Shown here in pieces: positions 35,839-44,198 of a stretch of 64,000 bases of DNA. The translations under genes were made by a program, and so were the position numbers. Source of the stretch: Fulvivirga ulvae (GTDB lineage: Bacteria > Bacteroidota > Bacteroidia > Cytophagales > Cyclobacteriaceae); the NCBI RefSeq assembly GCF_021389975.1, contig NZ_CP089981.1, positions 3,435,501-3,499,500 of the forward strand. Reading direction: 5' to 3'. Under the pieces are notes generated by a model that saw nothing but the letters and a program-made list of their open reading frames with translations, made no database searches and was not told where the DNA came from. The stretch's first letter is position 1; every line of letters begins with the position of its first letter.

Positions 35839-36350
35839 GACCACTTTTTATTTCACTATTAATAATTTTCTGCTGTTCGAAATGTAAGTCGGGATATGAT
35901 TATGGGGTCGTTTCAGCAAATGATAAAGTGTATAAAAGTTTAAAAAAGGCTCTTAGAGATAAATCGGACGTTACTATTTTAGATTTATCTGATCAAGAGC
36001 TTACAGAGTTTCCTAATGAAATATTTGAATTCAAAGGTTTAAAGGTTTTGAATCTAAACTATAATAATATTCACGTTATACCCGATCGAATAGGTGAACT
36101 TGATAACCTTGAAGTATTATTTATCATGAAGAATAAAATAGAACATTTGCCAAATGAACTAACTACATTACGGAATCTTCGAAATATTAATCTGATGAAA
36201 AATCAGTTATCGAATTTGCCATCAAGTATGACTGACTTAACCCGCTTGGAACGTTTGCTTTTAGCCTATAATAATCTATCAGAGAGCGATGTAAAGATGC
36301 TGCGCAGAAAACTCCCTAGTTGCTATATTGTAGTTGATGTTGTTTTATGA
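35835..36350 (+). CDS. LRR lipoprotein, candidate immunity protein 1
   Basis: 171 residues with a lipoprotein-type signal (FCCSKCKS). It has four to five leucine-rich repeats of the plant/bacterial 'LxxLxxLxLxxNxLxxLPxxI' type, for example 'LKVLNLNYNNIHVIPDRI' and 'LEVLFIMKNKIEHLPNEL'. Its ATG overlaps the RHS toxin-module stop by four bases, which is the standard place for an immunity gene. The lipid anchor would put it on the membrane where an incoming toxin arrives. The immunity role is inferred from position. Confidence 0.75.
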   Translation: MRPLFISLLIIFCCSKCKSGYDYGVVSANDKVYKSLKKALRDKSDVTILDLSDQELTEFPNEIFEFKGLKVLNLNYNNIHVIPDRIGELDNLEVLFIMKNKIEHLPNELTTLRNLRNINLMKNQLSNLPSSMTDLTRLERLLLAYNNLSESDVKMLRRKLPSCYIVVDVVL

Positions 36351-36359
36351 AATAAGACG

Positions 36360-36809
36360 ATGAATTTAAGGATCTTTTTAACAGGTTTAATATTAGTGAC
36401 ACTAAGCTGCAAAAGTCAGCGCATAATTTACCCAAAAGCATATTCAAACTATAAAGTTTTCACTTCCTTAAAAAAAGCTTTAAAGAATAAAGATGATGTT
36501 GAAATTCTTCACTTGACGAAGAAAGACCTGAAGGTTTTTCCTTCTGAAATATTACAGTTTAAGAATCTGAAGGTTTTAAATCTCACAGATAACCATATTA
36601 AAGAAATACCTAGTGAAATTGGAAAACTAAAGGAGTTGGAATGGTTGCAAATGATGAAAAATGAACTAAAAGGCCTTCCTCCAGAAATTGTTCAATTAAA
36701 AAAGCTGAAAAGAATCAATGTAGCTTTTAATTACATGTACGATGAAGATGTTGAGTTTATAAAACAGGAATTACCGGATTGTTTAATCATTACACAATTT
36801 ACAGATTGA
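36360..36809 (+). CDS. LRR lipoprotein, candidate immunity protein 2 (paralogue)
   Basis: 149 residues, nine bases after the first LRR gene. It shares the layout with its neighbour: a lipobox-like 'VTLSCKSQ', the 'VFTSLKKALKNKDDVEILHL' opening and LRR units ('LKVLNLTDNHIKEIPSEI', 'LEWLQMMKNELKGLPPEI'), ending 'LPDCLIITQF'. It is one repeat shorter. The pair is a clear tandem duplication and may protect against variant toxins. It is followed by the first of three matching terminators. Confidence 0.75.
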   Translation: MNLRIFLTGLILVTLSCKSQRIIYPKAYSNYKVFTSLKKALKNKDDVEILHLTKKDLKVFPSEILQFKNLKVLNLTDNHIKEIPSEIGKLKELEWLQMMKNELKGLPPEIVQLKKLKRINVAFNYMYDEDVEFIKQELPDCLIITQFTD

Positions 36810-36831
36810 TACTGAAACAGATTGAAATAAG

Positions 36832-36867
36832 AAGCCTTGCAGCTTCAAAGCTTGGCTTTTTTTATTG
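36832..36867 (+). terminator. Module terminator 1
   Basis: AAGCC...GGCTT with an inner AGCTT/AAGCT stem and a following T run. The left part (TGAAATAAGAAGCCTTGCA) closely matches module terminator 2. It ends the first toxin/immunity module. Confidence 0.75.
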
Positions 36868-36945
36868 AGCAAAGATAATAGATAAACTATATTCTTATCT
36901 TTAAACTACCTTCAAACGAGAAGGAAGGGACTTGTTGAAATCTAG

Positions 36946-37796
36946 GCTTTACCGGCAGGGGCATTAGGAAAATCCGTTGTGTTTTTTGAGGTGCACTAGG
37001 AGAAAAAAGTTGTTGCTGAAAAAAATGCGATAATTACTATCCCTTCGGGCTGCAATTTAACTCCTACAAAAGGATAACAGGAAAGGAAAACAAGTTCCTT
37101 TTTAATCAGGGTACTGGCGATAAGAAATTCAATACCGAAAGAATCACCGACCTTGACCTTAGTCTGGATATGACTAAGTATAGAACTTATGACTATACTA
37201 CTGGTAGGTTCATGCAAGTTGACCCATTAGCAGATTCATTAGTAAGTTTATCTCCATATAACTATAGCTACAATAACCCTATTAATTATAATGATCCTTT
37301 CGGGGATACGCCTTGTTGTATGCCTCAAGCAAGAAAGACCAGACTATTTGGTAACAGGTATACAATGGCGACCGCTCCTGAGCCTTTAAAAGAACCAATC
37401 AGTGCTATAGGTTGGTTAGCTGGCATGGCGTTAGAAGGAGCATGGTCACTCATGCAAGACCAAGAATTAAACGCTATACCTTTTGAGCCTAGCCCTATAG
37501 CAGCAGCCAAAGGAGTAGGTTATCTGGATGATGCAATTAAGGCCATTAAGGGGCTGGATAATTTAGACGATGTCGGTAAAATTGATGAAATAGTATCCAG
37601 TGTCGCTAAAAACCATGAGCTGTTTCAATGTGTACAATGCTCTGATGATATAGTGAAAACCAATGGTACATATAAAGCAGTGCTCCTAAACGGTAAAGTT
37701 TATGACAATATTAATCCAAGTGGGATAAGCTATAATGATTGGGTTAAAGACTTGCATTCGCCAACAGGTTATGTAATAACAGAAACTACGTTTTGA
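36946..37796 (+). pseudogene. Second RHS C-terminal module with papain-fold-like toxin tail
   Basis: RHS pre-core sequence appears at 36946 ('LPAGALGKSVVFFEVH', then a stop). A frame open from 37020 reads 'DNYYPFGLQFNSYKR', 'YRTYDYTTGRFMQVDPLAD' and 'YNYSYNNPINYNDPFGD', the standard end of a Bacteroidota RHS core. There is no start codon before the ATG at 37170, so the 5' body is lost. The last 100 residues contain 'HELFQCVQCSDDIV' and 'GKVYDNINPSGISYNDWVKDL', resembling papain-fold toxin domains with a catalytic Cys. The usual 'NGYH' His segment reads 'NGTYKAV', and the spacing is short, so activity may be gone. An immunity candidate follows after one base. Confidence 0.7.
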
Positions 37797-37797
37797 T

Positions 37798-38133
37798 ATG
37801 AATTCAATTTTTAGTCTTATAAAGCTCATTGAGAAAAGACCAGCTATGTACTTAGGCAGAAACTCTATTTCCTGTCTCAAATCGTTTCTTGATGGATGGT
37901 ATCTAAGGGATCCAGATAATGTAATTGATGCGGATATTATGAACGATTTTCAAAGCTGGGTTGAAAAAAAGTATGATGTATCAGGGAATCAATCTTGGTG
38001 TGATATTATACTTTTTTATTCCCAAGATGAAGGAACAGCTTTAACTAATTTTTTTAGGCATTTTGATCAGTGGGCAAAGGAGAGTGAATACTCTAACCCC
38101 AGTAGTACGGGAGTTGCTTCCATGTTAAACTGA
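37798..38133 (+). CDS. Small protein, candidate immunity protein of the second module
   Basis: The 111-residue cytosolic protein lies one base after the RHS toxin stop. It shows 'LIKLIEKRPAMYLGRNSISCLKSFLDGW' features and 'SWCDIILFYSQDEGTALTNFF', a pattern I associate with small immunity-type proteins beside Bacteroidota RHS tails, although the family name is not certain. The gene is intact even though its toxin partner has lost its 5' part, as expected if protection is still selected. Confidence 0.65.
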   Translation: MNSIFSLIKLIEKRPAMYLGRNSISCLKSFLDGWYLRDPDNVIDADIMNDFQSWVEKKYDVSGNQSWCDIILFYSQDEGTALTNFFRHFDQWAKESEYSNPSSTGVASMLN

Positions 38134-38141
38134 AATAAATG

Positions 38142-38166
38142 AGCCTTGCAATGCGAGGCTTTTTTA
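38142..38166 (+). terminator. Module terminator 2
   Basis: AGCCTTGC-AAT-GCGAGGCT followed by TTTTTAT; the arms pair over eight positions with one G-U. It closely matches terminators at 36832 and 39817 and overlaps the stop codon of the convergent XRE gene. Confidence 0.85.
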
Positions 38167-38493
38167 TGAGTAAGCTGCTCTGGTTCTGGCATCCCTTAAC
38201 AATGCTTCAAGGGTAAATAATATGCGCTCTTTTTCCTCGGTAGGGAGCTTCTGAATAGTAATAAGCTGGTTCAAAATATTTTGATCGATGAGCAGGTCAG
38301 TTTTGCCCACCAGATAATCCACGGACACCTCAAACACATCAGCCATTTTAGTAGCCACATCAATGGTTGGCTTAGCCTCTCCACGCTCATACCGTCCAAT
38401 AACATTAGGGTGTACACCTATCTTTTTAGCCGATGCATCTTGTGAAAGTTTATTTTGCTTCCTCAGCTCTGTTAACCTCTTATCTAAACTCAT
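38164..38493 (-). CDS. XRE-family repressor of a decayed mobile element
   Basis: About 109 residues with an N-terminal helix-turn-helix ('RLTELRKQNKLSQDASAKKIGVHPNVIGRYERGEAKP' features) and a C-terminal helical tail ('LPTEEKERILFTLEALLRDAR'). The ATG at 38493 begins directly before the HTH; upstream in-frame codons give only hydrophobic read-through. A promoter and a primase-like remnant lie divergently, the usual switch arrangement of Bacteroidota integrative elements. It appears intact. Confidence 0.85.
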   Translation of the reverse strand: MSLDKRLTELRKQNKLSQDASAKKIGVHPNVIGRYERGEAKPTIDVATKMADVFEVSVDYLVGKTDLLIDQNILNQLITIQKLPTEEKERILFTLEALLRDARTRAAYS

Positions 38494-38570
38494 AATGTGT
38501 GAAATCCTATAGATATGTACTGTAAATGCTAATATAACAACCTTTTTGTGTGGAAAAAAACTCATAACGT

Positions 38571-38599
38571 TTTGAAAGAAACACTGAAAGTTATATTTG
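38571..38599 (+). promoter_or_regulatory. Bacteroidota-type promoter (TTTG-N17-TATATTTG)
   Basis: TTTG at 38571-38574 and TATATTTG at 38592-38599 match the -33 and -7 elements of the primary sigma factor of Bacteroidota, although the spacing of 17 is slightly short. It faces the primase-like remnant at 38630. Confidence 0.6.
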
Positions 38600-38629
38600 T
38601 ACACCAAAGTGTATGAGAAAAGAAAAATT

Positions 38630-38940
38630 ATGAGCAAACTTGATCCCACCAATCCCGACCACATCACTTATGAGCACCCACCTTTAGACATAGCAGTATT
38701 AGGTGGCATCCGCCTTGAAGGGCTGGACAGAATGCGGTAACCCTCAAAATACAGGCAGAACACCTTAGCTTACGGCATAACCTAGACCTGTATAACGACA
38801 ACCAGACCGAAAAGCTAATCAGGAAAATAGCAGAACGATTGGAGATCGGCACCAGCTCCCCTCTGGTCCATGCGTATAAAACAATGAAACTGGTGCAACA
38901 ACCACATCCACTTGTGCCTTTCATTGTTTTACGAAAAAGC
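38630..38940 (+). pseudogene. Frameshifted remnant of a primase-like mobile-element protein
   Basis: An ATG at 38630 reads 'MSKLDPTNPDHITYEHPPLD' and onward to '...GLDRMR' before a stop at 38738. Restoring one G near 38737 joins it to the next frame, 'VTLKIQAEHLSLRHNLDLYNDNQ' and 'KLIRKIAERLEIGTS', a block I recognise from primase-like genes of Bacteroidota mobile elements. After about 38860 the similarity ends. It was probably part of an element governed by the XRE repressor. Confidence 0.6.
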
Positions 38941-39130
38941 TTTCGAACTGGCTCTGGTCGTAGCTTATGTACAGCTTTATTGCAAAGAATTGAAAAATAT
39001 TAGAGAAACATGGAAGTTTGCTCTGGTGATGCTGATTAAAGGTGCAGGAGAAGTACATATTAATGACGATGTGAAAATTGAAATCATTAATAACAACAGC
39101 GGCCACTATCAGCCAAATAGAGAGAGTTGA
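38912..39130 (+). pseudogene. Scrap of a third polymorphic-toxin tail
   Basis: The frame reads 'WKFALVMLIKGAGEVHINDD' and 'VKIEIINNNSGHYQPNRES', then stops; the 'SGHY.P' segment is common in RHS-borne toxin tails. A second frame continues ('ATISQIERVDKSGYPDG') to a stop at 39181, suggesting a further frameshift. No RHS core precedes it; the primase-like remnant runs into it. A SUKH-like immunity gene follows, so it looks like a third toxin/immunity module. Confidence 0.4.
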
Positions 39131-39183
39131 TAAATCAGGCTACCCTGATGGAATCAAAGTGGAAATAAAAGTAAAGAATTAAA

Positions 39184-39806
39184 ATGAAACAACTTTTAGA
39201 TAATCTTGACACAGGATTTGAACAACCGTCAGTTGATAAAGAGGTACTGGAGAAAATTAAACTGAATACAAATGATAAAGCTTATTTCGATTTTTTAGCT
39301 AAAAAAATGGAGGCTATTTTTACATGGGTTCGCTTCATTTGTATGGTGCTGTAAATGAACCTTCTTTTCACAATATTCTTTACGTTAATAGAATTATGAA
39401 TCATGAGTTTGGGAGCATGGTTAAAAACATGTTTTTCTTTGGTGAAGAGGTTTTTGGGAATCAGTATGCATTTACAAATGACAGTGTGATTTTATTTAAT
39501 ATAGAAACAGGAGAGAAAGGGAAACTAGCGGGAGATTTTGCACAGTGGCTTAATGTTCTACAGGCTGATTTAGAATATTTGACAGGGCGTGGTTTTATTC
39601 AGGATTGGAATAATATAGGTGAGAGTATAGAGTACGGACAAAGACTGCACCCAAAATTACCTTTTGTAGCAGGAGGAGAGTGCAATGTTCATAACTTTTA
39701 CAAACAGTATTTTCCAACATACCTGTCATCAAATGCGAATATTGCAAAGCAAGTTTATAATTTACCAGAAGGGACACCAATTAAGATAAAAATAGATAAA
39801 AAATGA
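39184..39806 (+). pseudogene. SUKH/SMI1-like immunity gene split by a frameshift at an A7 tract
   Basis: The ATG at 39184 reads 'MKQLLDNLDTGFEQPSVDKE' to 'AYFDFLAKK' and then ends early. The following frame continues 'NGGYFYMGSLHLYGAVNEPSF', 'FGEEVFGNQYAFTNDSV' and 'LNVLQADLEYLTGRG' to 39806. Together they make the normal SUKH/SMI1 plan of roughly 200 residues, in which NGGYFY directly follows this first helix. The switch falls at seven A residues (39301-39307) and is a -1 shift. It may be a broken gene, a slippage-controlled gene, or a homopolymer error. Confidence 0.65.
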
Positions 39807-39816
39807 CAGAAGATGA

Positions 39817-39846
39817 AAGCCTTGCTGGAATGCGAGGCTTTTTATT
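39817..39846 (+). terminator. Module terminator 3
   Basis: AAGCCTTGC-TGGAAT-GCGAGGCTT with one G-U, followed by TTTATT. It is the third copy of the element seen at 36832 and 38142 and closes the SUKH-like gene. Confidence 0.8.
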
Positions 39847-40113
39847 GGTATTTATCAAAATCATTAATCATAACCCTAAGCAAGTTTTGTTGATCGGTTT
39901 CTAATCCGCTATTGCTTAGTCCTGGATCTTCACGCCTTGCTCCAAATAAGAGGTGAGTTTTCTTATAAAGGTCTTGGTGTCCCTATTATCTTGATTGTTA
40001 CACAGGTACTGCATAAAGTCAGCGAATGCATTAATTGCTTCAGGGGAAGCATAAAGAAGTTTTTTATGAATAGAAGTATGTAGCTGGCTTCCAGCAGAAT
40101 CAGTTAAAAGACT
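39842..40113 (-). pseudogene. Truncated, frameshifted remnant of an unknown gene
   Basis: On the minus strand, 40113 down to about 39910 reads 'LYASPEAINAFADFMQYLCNN' (in part) and 'TKTFIRKLTSYL'. The other frame then continues 'GARREDPGLSNSGLETDQQN' and 'LLRVMINDFDKYQ' to a stop at 39842. The two pieces form one C-terminal tail after a single frameshift. There is no start codon. I recognise no family; it is protein-like decayed DNA filling most of the 39.8-40.3 kb gap. Confidence 0.45.
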
Positions 40114-40274
40114 CTACAAAGATAGAAATACGTTAAATGATGACACTGCCACTTAGTACTTACATTCATCGCATTTTTTATGCCCTTCATCTCAAAAATT
40201 CAGTGATATCTCTACAGGCAGAGTACCTTAGATGTCCCCATTGCTGAATTCAATAATTAGAAACCAATCAACTT

Positions 40275-41600
40275 ATGAAAAAGTTAATAAGAATTTTTAC
40301 GCTTGTTGTGGGGGTAGTATGCTGTTTCGCAATAGGCTTACTAACGAGCTGTGGAGATGATGATGATGTCTCTGAAGCATCTTCCGTAACCATATCGGGT
40401 TTTTCTCCAACCAGCGGAGCAGTTGGTACCGTTGTGACCATTACGGGAACCAACTTCAGTTCTACTGCTTCTGATAATACAGTTTCATTTAATGGAACTG
40501 CTGCCCAGGTAGATGCAGCTGCTTCTACACAACTTACAGTAGCGGTGCCTGCCGGTGCTACCACGGGTACGATTACCGTAACGGTAAATGGAGAGGCGGC
40601 AACCTCTGACGATGATTTTACTGTAACCACCGAGTCTTCAACAGCATGTGATGATGCTACTACAGCGGGTGAAAAAGTAGTGTGTTTAGCTAATAATTTC
40701 ATTGCATCACTTTCTTCTACACAAGCCAGCACAGTACAGTTGGATTTCACGGCAGCCAATGCTGCGAAGTGGTCTAATCTGCCGGGTGGTGTAAGCATAA
40801 GAAATGGACTGGAATTTAGTGAGCTTAGCGCTGCGCAACTGGTGCTGGCTAAAGCGGTGATAGAGGCTGCTTCCGGTTCGGAAGATAACCAGGGATACGA
40901 TGAGTTTCTGGCCGTTAATGCAGCAGATGACTACCTTGGTGATCAAGGTGGAGGAGGTACCTACTCATCAGGAGAGTACATTATAGCTTTCCTGGGTACG
41001 CCAAGCACTTCAGGTACCTGGATGCTGCAGTTTGGCGGGCACCATTATGCTCAAAACATCACTTTTGAAGATGGTGTGATTGTCGGACCAAGCCCTTCTC
41101 ACCAGGGGGTGGAACCACTGGAATGGACTGCTGACGGAACCAGCTATGCACCGCTCAATGATGAACAGGAAGTAATGGCAGCCATGCTTGCAGGCTTGTC
41201 AACCAGTGAATTAAGCTCTGCCAAAATCAGTGGTACATACAGTGATGTAGTATTAGGCCCTGGTAGCGACGGTGAATTTCCAGAAACTAAAGTAGGCCTT
41301 GCAGTAAGTGGACTGACCACTGCACAAAAGGCATTGGTTCTGGATGCAATTGAAGCCTGGGTAGGTGATATTGAAGACGAGGCTGCCGAAGCCATGATGG
41401 CTATCTACGAATCTGAGCTGGACGAAACTTACATCGGCTACTCAGGCAATGCCTCACTGACCAACCATGCTGATTATGTCAGAATTGACGGACCCAGTGT
41501 TTGGATCGAGTTCATTTGTCAAAACGGAGTGGTGTTGTCAGGAATACATTACCACACTATATACAGAGACCATACCCGTGATTATGGTGGTAATTTTTAA
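40275..41600 (+). CDS. DUF3500 lipoprotein with IPT/TIG domain
   Basis: The 441-residue protein has the lipobox LLTSCGDDDD. An IPT/TIG immunoglobulin-like domain (about 40-120, 'ISGFSPTSGAVGTVVTITGTNF') is followed by a DUF3500 region ('LQFGGHHYAQNITFEDG', 'GTSYAPLNDEQE', 'VRIDGPSVWIEFICQNG'). It is surface-anchored. DUF3500 is uncharacterised; its conserved His and acidic residues suggest metal binding. The HupE-like gene follows after 17 bases, and such pairing suggests a shared metal-related task. Confidence 0.82.
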   Translation: MKKLIRIFTLVVGVVCCFAIGLLTSCGDDDDVSEASSVTISGFSPTSGAVGTVVTITGTNFSSTASDNTVSFNGTAAQVDAAASTQLTVAVPAGATTGTITVTVNGEAATSDDDFTVTTESSTACDDATTAGEKVVCLANNFIASLSSTQASTVQLDFTAANAAKWSNLPGGVSIRNGLEFSELSAAQLVLAKAVIEAASGSEDNQGYDEFLAVNAADDYLGDQGGGGTYSSGEYIIAFLGTPSTSGTWMLQFGGHHYAQNITFEDGVIVGPSPSHQGVEPLEWTADGTSYAPLNDEQEVMAAMLAGLSTSELSSAKISGTYSDVVLGPGSDGEFPETKVGLAVSGLTTAQKALVLDAIEAWVGDIEDEAAEAMMAIYESELDETYIGYSGNASLTNHADYVRIDGPSVWIEFICQNGVVLSGIHYHTIYRDHTRDYGGNF

Positions 41601-41617
41601 TTAAGAACTGCCGGATC

Positions 41618-42826
41618 TTGAAGAACATCTTTTACAGGATAGCCCTATTAGGGATTTTGCTGATAGAGACACTGTCAGCAAAATCCCATCCTATGCCCAA
41701 CTCCATGGTATTACTCCGCGTTGGGGAGTCGGATATTCAGGCGATGCTGCAATTACCTGTTGCTGAGCTGCAACTGGCCGTTCCTTACGACCTTACTATA
41801 GATTCTGAACGGCTGCTGTCAGAACTGGGGCCGTCTCTGCAAAATTACATACTGGATCATGTTTCCCTTCAATCGCCAGATGGGCAATTATGGCGTGTTA
41901 CCATCACTGATTTGAAGATAGACGGTGAATCCGGCTCGGCTCAGGCAGCATACAGAGAGTTGGTTGCCCATCTTTCTTTAACACCTCCCGCCAATTCGGA
42001 TGTACGGCAGTTCTCTCTTCGTTACGATATAATAGTCCATCAGCTGGTGACACACAAGGTATTGGTAAGTATAGATGAGGATTGGAGGAACGGGATTAAT
42101 TCTACCAAACAGCAGGAATTAGGAGTGATTAAAACAAATGTGCGCACCAATACCGTACCTACGCTTGAAGTTAACCTTGATCAGGGTAGCAGGTGGAATG
42201 GGTTCAAATCAATGTTTGCCTATGGAATGCAGCATATCCGCGAGGGGCTGGATCATATTTTATTTCTTCTCACACTTCTGCTCATAGCCCCATTGCTCAT
42301 AACTAATGGTAGGTGGTCTGACTTTCAAGGGCTTCGGTATACGCTGTTCCGGTTTTTGAAAATTAGCCTGGCTTTTACCATTGGCCACTCAGTTACACTG
42401 CTGATTGGCAGCTTCAACCTGCTGAGTTTTAAAGTTCAATACATAGAAGTACTGGTAGCATTCTCAATTCTGATCTCTGCTATTCATTGTATGCGACCAT
42501 TGTTTTCAAAGAAGGAAACATGGATAGCTGCAGGTTTTGGGTTAATTCATGGACTGGCATTCTCCTTATCCATTGCAGATATGGCGCTAGGCTGGGAGTC
42601 AAAGTTGATCAGTATACTGGGGTTTAATCTGGGGATAGAATCCATGCAACTGATCATCATGCTATTGTTCTTTCCTGTATTACTATTAAGCCGATGGAGG
42701 TTCTACCGCGGTATAAGAGTCATGTTTGCCGTGCTTACTATAATCATCTCCCTGGCATGGATTACCGAACGCATCAGTAACCAGGAAAACTTCATCACCA
42801 GCTACGTTAACGTTTTCTTTAGCTAG
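41618..42826 (+). CDS. HupE/UreJ-like membrane protein with periplasmic N-terminal domain
   Basis: The 402-residue protein has a signal peptide and a beta-rich exported domain (about 25-185), then six or seven membrane helices with the HupE/UreJ_2 hallmarks 'GMQHIREGLDHILFLLTLL', 'LAFTIGHSVTLL' and 'FGLIHGLAFS'. The conserved His and Asp in the first helix are candidate nickel or other metal ligands. The start is a TTG at 41618, because later ATGs would remove the signal peptide. No hydrogenase or urease genes are nearby, so the metal is unclear. Confidence 0.82.
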   Translation: MKNIFYRIALLGILLIETLSAKSHPMPNSMVLLRVGESDIQAMLQLPVAELQLAVPYDLTIDSERLLSELGPSLQNYILDHVSLQSPDGQLWRVTITDLKIDGESGSAQAAYRELVAHLSLTPPANSDVRQFSLRYDIIVHQLVTHKVLVSIDEDWRNGINSTKQQELGVIKTNVRTNTVPTLEVNLDQGSRWNGFKSMFAYGMQHIREGLDHILFLLTLLLIAPLLITNGRWSDFQGLRYTLFRFLKISLAFTIGHSVTLLIGSFNLLSFKVQYIEVLVAFSILISAIHCMRPLFSKKETWIAAGFGLIHGLAFSLSIADMALGWESKLISILGFNLGIESMQLIIMLLFFPVLLLSRWRFYRGIRVMFAVLTIIISLAWITERISNQENFITSYVNVFFS

Positions 42827-42925
42827 TAATAATTTGAAAAATGTTTCAGGGCATTATATATTGGGCATTATAGACCAGACACTCACCTGGGCTGGAGAAC
42901 CGCACAAATGCCTGGTCTGTAGTAC

Positions 42926-43552
42926 TTATGCTATAAGGCTGATTTTTTCATAAATGCTTTGCTTTGACCTTTCAAATATTTCGCCACCAAATTCTTCATT
43001 GTCCAAAGAAATTATCGTTGTGTCAGTGACTCCCATAATTCCAAAAATGAATTTTAAGTATGTTGTCTGATAATTCATATGCTCATTGTGCTCGTTTTCG
43101 CCGTATCCTGTATCGCCCCGACTTGATAAGATGAACAGCTTTTTTTTATTAAGCAGGCCTACATAATCACCGTCAGGCTTTCCGGAGCGGAATTTCCAGG
43201 TTTCATTAATACGCATTATCTGGTCTAGGTAGGCCTTTAAACCACTGGGAATGGACCAGTTGTACATGGGAGTACCAAGAACATAGATATCATTTTCCTT
43301 TAGTTCCTTTACCAGAACGTTGCTTAGCTCTACACCTTTTTGATTTTCCTCTGTTCTGTCCTCCGGCTTGATAAATGCGCTGGCTATCCAGTGCTGGTCT
43401 ACAGGAGGGATTATGCTTAAACCAACCTCTCTGAATGTAAAAGAGTCTTCGGGATATTTTACTTTCCAGTTTTTAATGAATAAGTCAGTCAGCTTTCTGC
43501 TATGCGATCTCTCATTTCTTACACTTGCGTTGATGATAAGTACTTTTTTCAT
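42926..43552 (-). CDS. FMN-dependent NADH-azoreductase-like flavodoxin-fold protein
   Basis: About 208 residues, starting at ATG 43552 ('MKKVLIINASVRNERSHSRKL'). The flavodoxin-like fold includes 'YVLGTPMYNWSIPSGLKAYLDQ' and 'FILSSRGDTGYG', with 'LKFIFGIMGVTDT' as the typical C-terminal helix region. It would reduce quinones or azo compounds with NAD(P)H. A Crp-type regulator gene lies upstream on the same strand, so it may control this gene. Confidence 0.9.
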   Translation of the reverse strand: MKKVLIINASVRNERSHSRKLTDLFIKNWKVKYPEDSFTFREVGLSIIPPVDQHWIASAFIKPEDRTEENQKGVELSNVLVKELKENDIYVLGTPMYNWSIPSGLKAYLDQIMRINETWKFRSGKPDGDYVGLLNKKKLFILSSRGDTGYGENEHNEHMNYQTTYLKFIFGIMGVTDTTIISLDNEEFGGEIFERSKQSIYEKISLIA

Positions 43553-43628
43553 TGTCTCTGCTTTTTGATTTGAAAAGCAAAGCTCGGGCAAGCAATAGTT
43601 AAAAAAATTGACATGGTTCAATGCGATT

Positions 43629-44198
43629 CTAATTTTTTTTGATACGGCTTAAAAATTCAGGTGACATGCCAAGATAGGAGGCTAGCAGGTATTGGGGGAC
43701 ACGCTTTGCAATTTCAGGGTAACGGTTCAGAAACTCCAGATACCTTTGCTCCGCTGTATAACCATTGTTAAAAATTATTCTGCGCTGCAAACTTCCAATA
43801 TAACTTTCCAAAATAATTCTGAAATATCGTTCCAGTTTCGGAATAGAAGCCAGCATTTTTTGAAATGACTGGTAGTGTATCTGCAAAAGTTTTGTTTTTT
43901 CCAGTGTCTGGATGCTATAGATAGATGGTGTTTGTTTTTGAAAGCTGTTGATATCAGTTGCCCACCAATCGTCTATGGCAAAGTATAAGATTTCCTCCTT
44001 GCCACTATCCAGATTTACGTAAAAGGCCTTTATTGAGCCTGATATTATGTAATTATCAGTTTTGCAAATCTCTCCGTTTCTCAGAAGGTAATCTCCTTTA
44101 TTCAAAACCTTTTCACTCCAGAAGGTATCAAACAAATTTTCCTCATCGGGATTTAACTTTACATGTTTTGAGATATTTTTGATCAGTTGCGATTGCAT
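43629..44198 (-). CDS. Crp/Fnr-family regulator
   Basis: About 189 residues. The cyclic-nucleotide-binding fold includes 'EKVLNKGDYLLRNGEICK' and 'YIISGSIKAFYVN', followed by the dimerisation helix. The C-terminal helix-turn-helix is 'VPQYLLASYLGMSPEFLSRIKK', as in the Bacteroidota group of Crp-like proteins that lack cAMP-binding residues. The ATG at 44198 (MQSQLIKN) fits the family start better than the ATG at 44300. It lies directly upstream of the azoreductase gene. Confidence 0.9.
   Translation of the reverse strand: MQSQLIKNISKHVKLNPDEENLFDTFWSEKVLNKGDYLLRNGEICKTDNYIISGSIKAFYVNLDSGKEEILYFAIDDWWATDINSFQKQTPSIYSIQTLEKTKLLQIHYQSFQKMLASIPKLERYFRIILESYIGSLQRRIIFNNGYTAEQRYLEFLNRYPEIAKRVPQYLLASYLGMSPEFLSRIKKN

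Noticed and set aside
38494..38667. N-terminal extension of the XRE repressor frame
   Set aside because: It is hydrophobic read-through of the promoter region; the normal HTH start is the ATG at 38493.
34911..39806. Intact RHS or type VI effector locus
   Set aside because: No repeat-shell coding sequence, VgrG, PAAR or T6SS gene is present; only leader and tail fragments remain.
42880..42925. Outer stem AGACCAG/CTGGTCT between the HupE-like and azoreductase genes
   Set aside because: The loop is about 35 bases long and no T-tract follows on either strand, so it is too weak to call a terminator.
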